Position numbers and translations under genes: made by a program. The notes under the pieces are model-generated. The model made no database searches, had not been told where the DNA came from, and saw nothing but the letters and a program-made list of their open reading frames with translations. 64,000 bases of DNA from Pseudanabaena sp. (lineage in GTDB: Bacteria; Cyanobacteriota; Cyanobacteriia; Pseudanabaenales; Pseudanabaenaceae), in assembly GCA_003249015.1 (NCBI GenBank), contig QBLS01000002.1:217420-281419 (forward strand), given 5' to 3'. Shown piece by piece: positions 27,990 through 34,429 of this stretch. The first letter of the stretch is position 1, and each line of letters opens with the position of its first letter.

Positions 27990-29426
27990 ATGGGCGATGA
28001 AGTTATGCCACAAGACGAGAACTTTCTTAGCTTTGATGAAATATTTGAAGAGCTAAACTATCGCCAAGCACAAAGAACATTACGGGATATTGTTGCCAAT
28101 TTGGACTTGTCGGAGCGGGAACGGCGTGGGCTAGAAGAACCCCTCGAAGAACTGCAACAGATGCTAGACAAACTAGAGCGTCAAGTCTTGCAGATCGCCG
28201 TATTTGGGATGGTGGGGCGTGGTAAATCATCGGTGTTAAATGCATTGATGGGTGGACAGGTCTTTGAGACTGGCCCCTTACATGGCGTAACGACAAGCCG
28301 CCAAGCTGCCGAATGGCAAATCTCCCGCGAGGCGATGCAATCCAATGGCGATCGCACTATTCTCAAAGCTTCTTTTCAGGGTAAAGGCGAAGCACGAATT
28401 GAATTGATTGATACCCCTGGAATTGATGAAGTTGATGGAGAAGGTCGTGCCGAACTAGCAAAACGAATTGCCCAGCAAGCAGATTTGATTTTATTTATTG
28501 TGGCGGGAGATATTACTAAAGTTGAGTACGACGCGCTCTCAGAGCTAAGGGGAGCCAGCAAGCCAATCTTGCTAGTATTCAATAAAATCGATCAATATCC
28601 CCCTGAAGATCGCCTTGCTATCTATGCCAAAATTCGCGATGACAGGGTTAAAGAGCTACTCACGCAAGATGAAATTGTGATGACCGCTGCTTCTCCCCTT
28701 GTCGCAAAAGCCATTCGACAACCCGATGGCTCCTTTGAAGCGGAACTAGTAATCGGTAAACCTCAAATAGAAGATTTAAAATTAAAAATTCTAGAAGTTC
28801 TCGATCGCGAAGGTAAGTCTCTAATTGCTTTAAATACGATGCTATTCGCTGACATGGTGCAGGAGCGAGTCGTCCAGCGCAAAATGTTTGTGCGCGATCG
28901 CCAAGCCAATCGCATCATTTGGAATTGCGTAATTACTCAAGCTGTTGCGATCGCTGTTAATCCATTTACGGTAGTAGATGTAATTACTAGCGCCATCATC
29001 GATGTATCGATGATCGTGGCGTTATCCAAACTCTATGGCATCAATATGAGTAATCGTGGCGCAATTTCGCTGATGCAAAAAATTGCGATCGGCATGGGTG
29101 GCATCAGTGCTAGCGAGTTTCTCGCTAATTTTGGATTAAGTTCGCTCAAAAGTTTATTGGGTATCGCTGCCCCTGTGACTGGTGGTGCAACTTTAGGCGG
29201 CTATGTATCGGTGGCGATCGCCCAAGCAGGTGTGGCAGGTTTTTCTACCTATGCATTGGGATTAGTCACTAAGGAGTATCTCGCCAATGGGGCATCATGG
29301 GGAGCCGACGGGCCCAAAGCTGTAGTGAAAAGGATTTTGGAAACGATTGATGAGGATTCGATCTTGGCAAGAATCAAAGATGAACTCCGCGCTAAGATTG
29401 ATTTGAGAAGGTTGAGAAAAGTTTAG
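27990..29426 (+). CDS. Era/YcjF-like GTPase with C-terminal DUF697-type membrane region
   Basis: A 478-residue protein: a helical N-terminus (about 1-60), a G domain at about 65-280 with GMVGRGKSS (P-loop), a conserved Thr in VTTSRQ, DTPGID and NKID, then a hydrophobic region at about 305-430 with several Gly/Ala-rich helices and the DUF697-like VVDVITSAIIDVSMIVALSK. Such proteins sit at membranes; their roles are poorly known. The extreme C-terminus RIKDELRAKIDLRRLRKV is copied, in frame, at 31338 and 34367 upstream of two FGE-domain genes (see findings). A Met at residue 6 is an alternative start. Confidence 0.85.
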   Translation: MGDEVMPQDENFLSFDEIFEELNYRQAQRTLRDIVANLDLSERERRGLEEPLEELQQMLDKLERQVLQIAVFGMVGRGKSSVLNALMGGQVFETGPLHGVTTSRQAAEWQISREAMQSNGDRTILKASFQGKGEARIELIDTPGIDEVDGEGRAELAKRIAQQADLILFIVAGDITKVEYDALSELRGASKPILLVFNKIDQYPPEDRLAIYAKIRDDRVKELLTQDEIVMTAASPLVAKAIRQPDGSFEAELVIGKPQIEDLKLKILEVLDREGKSLIALNTMLFADMVQERVVQRKMFVRDRQANRIIWNCVITQAVAIAVNPFTVVDVITSAIIDVSMIVALSKLYGINMSNRGAISLMQKIAIGMGGISASEFLANFGLSSLKSLLGIAAPVTGGATLGGYVSVAIAQAGVAGFSTYALGLVTKEYLANGASWGADGPKAVVKRILETIDEDSILARIKDELRAKIDLRRLRKV

Positions 29427-29489
29427 CGATCGCATAATTGTTGGAGACTGTTCTCAATAACTCCAATGTTTGAGGCTTATCATCAAACC

Positions 29490-29558
29490 GTAGGGGCATA
29501 GCATTCCCACAGAAATCTATAAATTTTGCGATCACCTTAATTTGGGAATGCTATGCCC
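29490..29558 (+). repeat. Solo half of the GTAGGGGC composite element
   Basis: GTAGGGGCATAGCATTCCC at the left, AATTTGGGAATGCTATGCCC at the right. It equals the left hairpin half of the full elements at 33022 and 34146, but the second half is absent. It lies after the GTPase gene. Confidence 0.85.
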
Positions 29559-29564
29559 AAAATC

Positions 29565-30449
29565 TCACTTGGCTTGATAGGTAAGTGTTTGCTCAACATT
29601 GGTTGTTATACTCTCGCACAATACGTCAATCGGTAAATCGTTGGCATCATGTCCAAAGGGATTTTCGATTTCGCTACCGAGTTGTTCTACGGCCAAAAGA
29701 ATAAAGCTAACTAGTCCAACAGCGATCGCTGCTAGCCAGTCAAGTTCCATCACTAAATGGAATGGTAAGCCAATACAGTAAATTAATATTAGACGCTTCA
29801 GATAAACGCAATAGGCAAGGGGTAATGGAGTTCGGAGAATGCGTTCGCAACTAGTTAAGCCTTCAACTAGGGCATTAATAGAACTATTCATAGCGAAAAA
29901 ATAATTGGTATCAATGTGATCGCTTTGCACTTGTTTTTGCAGATAATCGCTTAACCAAAGTGTTAGTTCTAATGGAATATGCTTAGCACTTCGCAATTTG
30001 GTTATGTCTTCTGTTGACAAAATCTCATCAAGATCGTTCTCGAACACTTCATTGCGAAGGTGTCGTTTGGTGGCGATCGCAAAGGCATTTAGGTGTTTAA
30101 TCGAGCGTTCTTTTTGTTGCTGGGCTTCACTTTCTGGAGAGGCGATCGCAATTTGCATTAATCTCGATAAGTTACGAATATTTACTACCAAGGTTCCCCA
30201 TGCTTTGCGTCCTTCCCAGTAGCGATCGTAGGCGGTATTTGTCCGAAATACTAGGAGCAAGCCTAAGACTAAGTTGAAAACGACATTATTGGTCAGATCT
30301 CCTAAAACTTTTAGGGGTATCTGTGGTTCGTAATGATGAAATATCGAAACTGCTACGGCGAATCCTGTAAAAATTAGAACTCTGGGTAAGACGATCGGTG
30401 CGACGGAGCCTTTTATCTTAAAAGCAAACTCAAACCATTGCAAAGTCAT
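29565..30449 (-). CDS. Bestrophin-family anion channel (UPF0187)
   Basis: A 294-residue membrane protein with bestrophin hallmarks: FRTNTAYDRYWEGRKAWG after the second membrane segment and IENPFGHDANDLPID near the C-terminus. The N-terminal VLPRVLIFTGFAVAVSIFHH and later LILIYCIGLPFHLVMELDWL and LAAIAVGLVSFILLAVEQLG are membrane helices. Bacterial homologues form pentameric channels; algal and plant thylakoid ones carry chloride or bicarbonate. The ion here is unknown. Transcribed toward the GTPase gene. Confidence 0.9.
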   Translation of the reverse strand: MTLQWFEFAFKIKGSVAPIVLPRVLIFTGFAVAVSIFHHYEPQIPLKVLGDLTNNVVFNLVLGLLLVFRTNTAYDRYWEGRKAWGTLVVNIRNLSRLMQIAIASPESEAQQQKERSIKHLNAFAIATKRHLRNEVFENDLDEILSTEDITKLRSAKHIPLELTLWLSDYLQKQVQSDHIDTNYFFAMNSSINALVEGLTSCERILRTPLPLAYCVYLKRLILIYCIGLPFHLVMELDWLAAIAVGLVSFILLAVEQLGSEIENPFGHDANDLPIDVLCESITTNVEQTLTYQAK

Positions 30450-30499
30450 AAGGGGAACTTACTTTAAAAATCAAATTAATATCATAGAAGGCATAGGTT

Positions 30500-30568
30500 A
30501 AGATCCCCGACTTTTTCTCAGCAAGCAAAGACCATTTGCAAATTCACAAAAAAAGTTGGGGATCTGGG
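30500..30568. repeat. AGATCCCCGACTTTTT inverted repeat
   Basis: AGATCCCCGACTTTTTCT pairs with AAAAAAAGTTGGGGATCT after a ~34-base loop. A repeat type frequently met in cyanobacterial intergenic DNA; between bestrophin and the MazF-type gene. Confidence 0.7.
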
Positions 30569-30654
30569 CATTTGCAGGTTTCTTTTTCTTTGTCCAAAAC
30601 CTCAAAATGCAGGGACAAGCGAAAATCAAAAATCTCGGAAAAGCCTCAGATGCT

Positions 30655-30996
30655 CTAACTTAGCTTAAATGATTTAATCATTGTTGCATTCAGTATTTGA
30701 GCTTGCTTGTCTCCTAGTTTGCCTAATCGCCTTGATATTAATCTTTTTTCAACAGTTGCAATGCGGGTTACTCGGGCTTTAGAGGAGATTTTTAAGCCTG
30801 TACTTTGAAATTCGGGATCAGATGAATTGAGAATAAACTCGCTGTCTTGCAAATTATCTATATTCTGAGATGAAATGAAACAGAGGGTAACATCATTGCT
30901 TGATGAGTCTGCCCACAAAACAATGGCAGGACGCAACTTAGTTTGACTCATATCGGTGAATGGAAATGGAACTAAAACGATGTCTCCTTTATTCAC
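30655..30996 (-). CDS. MazF/PemK-family toxin
   Basis: A 113-residue PemK/MazF-like protein, expected to be an mRNA-cleaving endoribonuclease of a type II toxin-antitoxin pair. The start GDIVLVPFPFTDMSQTKLRP is the classic first strand and loop with the catalytic Arg (KLRPAIVL). Later ARVTRIATVEKRLISRRLGK fits the C-terminal helix. Its start overlaps the stop of the upstream small gene by four bases (ATGA, 30993-30996), the usual translational coupling of such pairs. Confidence 0.88.
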   Translation of the reverse strand: MNKGDIVLVPFPFTDMSQTKLRPAIVLWADSSSNDVTLCFISSQNIDNLQDSEFILNSSDPEFQSTGLKISSKARVTRIATVEKRLISRRLGKLGDKQAQILNATMIKSFKLS

Positions 30997-31202
30997 TGGA
31001 TGGGTTCTCCATCAGCAAGTGTATATAGGTCTGGCTCATCATATAAGAAGTCTAATGCTTTCCCTGTTTGGGATAATTGCATAAATTCGTGAGTTGAAGG
31101 CTCAGACAGTTCTAGAGTTAACTCTTGTTTCAAGAGATCTTGCTCTTCTCTTGAAAGAGATAATATTATTTGGGCAATTGAGTTAACTAATTTAGTATTC
31201 AT
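30993..31202 (-). CDS. Putative antitoxin of the MazF-type pair
   Basis: A 69-residue acidic protein immediately upstream of the PemK/MazF gene and overlapping it by ATGA. The N-terminal half is helical (NSIAQIILSLSREEQDLLKQ), the C-terminal half acidic and probably unfolded until toxin binding. I do not recognise a DNA-binding family, so the antitoxin call rests on size, position and coupling. Confidence 0.7.
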   Translation of the reverse strand: MNTKLVNSIAQIILSLSREEQDLLKQELTLELSEPSTHEFMQLSQTGKALDFLYDEPDLYTLADGEPIQ

Positions 31203-31337
31203 ATTTATACTTGGATATTAAGCTTTAATCTCCTACTTAAATTTTACTTCTTACCCAATAATCTACGCCAAAAATTTATCGCTTTAGTCTAATCTTGATT
31301 TTGCCTTTTGATTTTTGCTAATTGCTTCTTTTTGACA

Positions 31338-31400
31338 AGAATAAAAAATAAACTCCGCGCTATGATTGATTTGAAAAGTTTGATATGGCAGGAGCAATGA
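31338..31400 (+). pseudogene. In-frame fragment of the GTPase C-terminus (copy 1)
   Basis: Reads RIKNKLRAMIDLKSLIWQEQ then TGA, clearly related to the last residues of the GTPase that ends at 29426. The stop TGA (31398-31400) overlaps the ATG at 31397 and the ribosome-binding AGGAG lies inside it. A remnant of a duplicated GTPase gene. Confidence 0.8.
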
Positions 31401-31720
31401 TGGCTCAAGACAGTAATTACGAAATGATTACGATCGCAGTTGAACCAAACGATCAAGAATCTCAATCTGGGAAACTTCAGGAGGTAATCAAAGAGATTGG
31501 TTTAATGAGGATCAGCCACATAAAAATTCAGCCAAGCATGAAAAAAATTAAGTGTTGCCGAACTCGAAGCGAAGATGTCGGGATTTTTGTAGATGGTGGG
31601 ACGGATTATGAGGAGATTACCGAAATTGAAGGTTTGGCGGTAGAGCGTTATCTTGGCACATCACCACAGGTAACGCCTAGTCCTGTTGCTGTTGAGACTG
31701 GGACGCGCAATGTTAAGTAA
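31400..31720 (+). CDS. Small protein of unknown function coupled to an FGE gene
   Basis: A ~106-residue protein that I do not recognise. The N-terminal part (ITIAVEPNDQ...KLQEVIKEIGLMRISHIKI) looks like a small alpha/beta fold; a Cys pair KCCRTRSEDVGIFVDGGTDY and a Pro/Thr/Val-rich tail follow. AGGAG lies 6 bases before the ATG at 31400; ATG 31397 and 31385 are alternatives. Its end overlaps the start of the following FGE gene by 11 bases, so the two are probably translated together. It occupies the place taken by the long coiled-coil region in the second FGE gene at 34.4 kb. Confidence 0.6.
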   Translation: MAQDSNYEMITIAVEPNDQESQSGKLQEVIKEIGLMRISHIKIQPSMKKIKCCRTRSEDVGIFVDGGTDYEEITEIEGLAVERYLGTSPQVTPSPVAVETGTRNVK

Positions 31721-32501
31721 ATCGCCAGAAACCAATCCGTTAATTCTTGACCTCGGCGATGGCGTGATGCTGGAATTAGTCAAGATTCCCGCAGGAAAAT
31801 TTATGATGGGGAGCTATGAGTATGACTCTGAGAAGCCCATTCATGAGGTGCAGCTTAAAGAATTTGAGATCGGTAAATATGCGGTCACTAATGCTCAATG
31901 GCAAGCGGTGATGAAAACTAAAGGCTCAGCAGATTGTGACAAAAAGTTTCAAGGGGATTTTCAGCCTGTTGTGGGTGTGTCTTGGCACGAGGCTAGGGCA
32001 TTTTGTATCAAGCTATCGCAGCAAACGGGACGGGAGGTAAGACTGCCCACTGAGGTTGAATGGGAATATGCGGCGAGAGGTGCAAACCAGAGCAAGGGCT
32101 TTACCTATGCGGGTAGTAACAATATTGATGAAGTGGCTTGGTATGGGGAAATTGGTGAAGTTGCTTGGTATGAGGAAGATTATAGAGGCATCGTAACCCA
32201 TCCAGTGGGTCAGAAAAAGGCTAATGAGCTTAATATTTATGACATGAGTGGTAATGTTTGGGAATGGTGCTTAGACGAGTGGCATGGCAGCTATGCTGAT
32301 AAACCAGAAAATCTCAAGCAACAGGGCAATCAAGCATGGGGCGATCTCAATATAGACAACAACGATAATCGTTGTCGCCTGCTGCGCGGCGGCTCCAAGA
32401 ACGACGACGAGAGGTACTGTCGTGCTACCAATCGCTTTGGGGACTTCGCGTGTTATCAGTGTGATGTGATTAGCTTTCGGATTATTATCGTTTCTTCATA
32501 A
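31710..32501 (+). CDS. FGE/SUMF1-domain protein, short form (copy 1)
   Basis: A ~263-residue protein that is almost only a formylglycine-generating-enzyme-type (C-type-lectin-like) domain: VKIPAGKFMMGSYEYDSEKP, YAVTNAQWQAVM, VSWHEARAFCIKL, RLPTEVEWEYAARG, NVWEWCLDEWH and RLLRGGS are family landmarks. The catalytic Cys pair of true FGE is not evident, so a binding role is more likely than sulfatase activation. Residues after LLRGGS differ strongly from the paralogue at 34.4 kb. The part EVAWYGEIG/EVAWYEEDY is a short internal duplication. ATG 31710 is preferred; the frame opens at 31686. Confidence 0.85.
   Translation: MLSKSPETNPLILDLGDGVMLELVKIPAGKFMMGSYEYDSEKPIHEVQLKEFEIGKYAVTNAQWQAVMKTKGSADCDKKFQGDFQPVVGVSWHEARAFCIKLSQQTGREVRLPTEVEWEYAARGANQSKGFTYAGSNNIDEVAWYGEIGEVAWYEEDYRGIVTHPVGQKKANELNIYDMSGNVWEWCLDEWHGSYADKPENLKQQGNQAWGDLNIDNNDNRCRLLRGGSKNDDERYCRATNRFGDFACYQCDVISFRIIIVSS
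32397..32480 (+). other. Hypervariable 28-codon segment of FGE copy 1
   Basis: Compared codon by codon with 36214-36297: 19 of 28 codons change the amino acid, 3 are silent, 6 identical, whereas the 41 residues just before differ at only 8 positions. Position (C-terminal end of an FGE domain) and pattern fit a diversity-generating-retroelement variable repeat, but this is an inference. Confidence 0.55.
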
Positions 32502-32591
32502 AGACTTTATATTACCCTTTACTCTCTTGTCCTTTATGTTCCCCCTCTTCACCTTTGGCGATCAAATTTTGTTAATAAGAGGCATATCCCT

Positions 32592-32772
32592 GTAGGGGTT
32601 GAGCATTTGCACCACAATCTCACAACTCATCACCACAATTTCAATTTGCAAATGCTCAACCCTCTTCGCTTTTACCGATAAATTGTCCCAGCGTTGCGAA
32701 GTGTTGGGCAGAGCATTCCCCCATGAAGGGAGCTGAAAATCATAAATTGTGGCGGGAATGCTCTGCCCCTAC
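32592..32772 (-). repeat. GTAGGGGC composite element, reverse orientation (copy 3)
   Basis: 181 bases with ends GTAGGGGT and GCCCCTAC. From the minus strand it reads GTAGGGGCAGAGCATTCCC hairpin, CAACGCTGGGACAATTTAT linker, then AGCATTTGC hairpin. Same order as 33022-33202 and 34146-34326. Confidence 0.85.
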
Positions 32773-32830
32773 AGTTACTTTCATTCTTTTGTCATACTGT
32801 ATTGTTCAATCGAACGAGAAATCTAACAAG

Positions 32831-33016
32831 ATGACAATTAAAGAAAAAGTTCTAAATGCAGTCATCGAACTCCCTCAAAATGTTGACTGCATCATAGTTG
32901 GGCATATTTTCAACTTGACTCTCTCTTTGAGCAGTCGCAAAACATCTTCTGCTTTATTAACCCACACAACGCTGGGACAATTTATGAGTGAAGGCATAGG
33001 GTTTATAGAATTGTAG
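32831..33016 (+). pseudogene. Chimeric ORF: antitoxin-like start fused to a HEPN-gene fragment and repeat
   Basis: The start MTIKEKVLNAVIELPQNVD is nearly the same as at 36671 and resembles the N-terminus of small cyanobacterial antitoxin-like proteins. From 32885 to 32967 the DNA is instead a diverged copy of 33613-33695, the antisense of the HEPN gene start, and then repeat sequence follows. The frame is open but composed of unrelated pieces, so it is probably not a functional gene. Confidence 0.7.
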
Positions 33017-33021
33017 GAATT

Positions 33022-33202
33022 GTAGGGGCATAGCATTCCCGCAGAAATTTATAAATTTTCAGGTCGCCTTAATTTGGGAATGCTTTGCCCAAAAACTCAC
33101 AACGCAGGGACAATTTGTCTGTGAAGGCAGAGAGGGCATAGCATTTGCAGATCGATATTGTTGCGGGGTTTAAAAATTGTGGCGCAAATGCTATGCCCCT
33201 AC
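33022..33202 (+). repeat. GTAGGGGC composite element (copy 1)
   Basis: 181 bases: GTAGGGGCATAGCATTCCC...GGGAATGCTTTGCCC hairpin, linker with ACAACGCAGGGACAATTTG, then GGGCATAGCATTTGC...GCAAATGCTATGCCCCTAC hairpin. Perfect GTAGGGGCA/TGCCCCTAC termini. Nearly identical to 34146-34326, right flank included. Confidence 0.88.
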
Positions 33203-33328
33203 AGGATTCTCACCCAATTTTGCTAATTCCTCTTTCGCAAATTCCTTTAATTGTTCATCCTGATCGTTCAGCTTTACACAAAACGACCACACTCACCACC
33301 AACAGAACCAAAATCTATCATATCCAAA

Positions 33329-33715
33329 TCAATTTTCTAGCCCTAAATGTTGACGCACTATTCGGCGAATCTCGGTACAATCTGCCAAAGCTTGATTGGC
33401 AATTACTTGGTCGTCAGATAGACCAGGATAACGGAACTCAACTGCGTAGGCTGTTAACTCGTCAAGAGAATCGCGAAACTTCTCCCAACTTGGCTCGATA
33501 ATTAACAATGAATCCAACAATTTTGTTAAGTCATGAGTCTTTCCAAAAGCAATATTTTCTTCTTGCAGGCAAGCTTTTAGATATTTCTCTATGCATTGTT
33601 GACTATGAAAGCAGACTGCATCATAGTTAGGCATATTTTCAACTTGCCACTCTCTTTGAGCGGTTGCAAAATCGCCTTCTGCTTTATTAACCCACTCTTC
33701 TGTGATTAATTTCAT
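33329..33715 (-). CDS. HEPN-domain protein (toxin of HEPN/MNT pair)
   Basis: A 128-residue all-helical HEPN protein: WVNKAEGDFATAQREW, YDAVCFHSQQCIEKYLKACL and HDLTKLLDSL are the usual helices. The C-terminal RRIVRQH gives an Arg-x4/5-His arrangement as in HEPN ribonucleases. HEPN/MNT pairs act as toxin-antitoxin modules in which the nucleotidyltransferase neutralises the HEPN partner. The gene overlaps the upstream MNT gene by 29 bases if it starts at MKLITEEW (33715); the longer frame from 33760 adds a non-conserved hydrophobic stretch. Part of its start is copied at 32885-32967. Confidence 0.85.
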   Translation of the reverse strand: MKLITEEWVNKAEGDFATAQREWQVENMPNYDAVCFHSQQCIEKYLKACLQEENIAFGKTHDLTKLLDSLLIIEPSWEKFRDSLDELTAYAVEFRYPGLSDDQVIANQALADCTEIRRIVRQHLGLEN

Positions 33716-34016
33716 AGAGAATATGACCTTTTTCAAGAATATCTTTAATAAAAAAATCACCCATTTCTAAACGCTGTTGAATTTGTTTGGAGGTGCGAGT
33801 GATTAGATCTAGTGAGAAAGTAGGTTTGAGTTTTTTGCGAATCTCGATCGCTTTGTAAACTGGTTGTCCCTCAAATGGCAAAATGACCAGTAAATCAACA
33901 TCCGAGTCTTGGTTTGGTTGACCGTAAGCATGAGAGCCAAACAAGATAATTTGTTCGGGCTGAAAGTGCTCGACGATCTGTTGGCAAAACAGTTGAATTT
34001 CTTGATGGCTAACCAT
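33687..34016 (-). CDS. MNT-type nucleotidyltransferase (antitoxin of HEPN/MNT pair)
   Basis: A 109-residue minimal nucleotidyltransferase of the polymerase-beta fold. The motif GSHAYGQPNQDSDVDLLV is the Gly-Ser-x10-Asp-x-Asp active site, followed by a third acidic residue in FSLDLIT. It lies directly upstream of the HEPN gene with overlapping ends. In studied pairs the enzyme adenylylates the HEPN toxin; whether this one does so is unknown, because the HEPN partner lacks the Arg-x4-His-x-Tyr target motif. Confidence 0.85.
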   Translation of the reverse strand: MVSHQEIQLFCQQIVEHFQPEQIILFGSHAYGQPNQDSDVDLLVILPFEGQPVYKAIEIRKKLKPTFSLDLITRTSKQIQQRLEMGDFFIKDILEKGHILYEINHRRVG

Positions 34017-34145
34017 TTGAGGGAATTATCAAATCTCAACTTAGTTTTTTATCATAACATTAAGGCGATCGCGTTCTCATTCCACAAACTAGACGATCGC
34101 TTTCTCAACCTTACAAAAAAAGATCGCCCAAGTTGTCATTGAATT
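34017..34145. other. Gap upstream of the HEPN/MNT pair
   Basis: Contains two HIP1-like GCGATCGC/GACGATCGC sites and no gene; probably the promoter region of the MNT-HEPN operon on the minus strand. Confidence 0.4.
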
Positions 34146-34326
34146 GTAGGGGCATAGCATTCCCACAGAAACTTATGCATTTACAGGTCACCTTAATTTG
34201 GGAATGCTTTGCCCTAAACCTCACAACGCAGGGACAATTTGTCTGTGAAGGCAGAGAGGGCATAGCATTTGCAGATCGATATTGTTGCGGGGTTTAAAAA
34301 TTGTGGCGCAAATGCTATGCCCCTAC
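34146..34326 (+). repeat. GTAGGGGC composite element (copy 2)
   Basis: 181 bases, same plan and almost the same sequence as 33022-33202; the following GATTCTCACTCAATTTTGC is also shared, so a longer segment was duplicated. Confidence 0.88.
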
Positions 34327-34366
34327 GGGATTCTCACTCAATTTTGCTAATTCCTCCTTTTTGCCA

Positions 34367-34429
34367 AGAATCAAGAATGAACTCCGCGCTAAAATTGACC
34401 TAGGAAGATTGAGAAAAGATGAATCATGA
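34367..34429 (+). pseudogene. In-frame fragment of the GTPase C-terminus (copy 2)
   Basis: Reads RIKNELRAKIDLGRLRKDES then TGA at 34427-34429. The TGA overlaps the ATG (34426) of the next gene as ATGA. A closer match to the parent end (RIKDELRAKIDLRRLRKV at 29370-29423) than copy 1. Confidence 0.85.

Noticed and set aside
32723..32830. Upstream extension of the MTIKEKVLNAV frame
   Set aside because: It lies in the GTAGGGGC element; the family-like start is the ATG at 32831.
33145..33501. 118-codon + strand frame across a repeat and the HEPN gene
   Set aside because: Made of repeat sequence and antisense of the HEPN gene.
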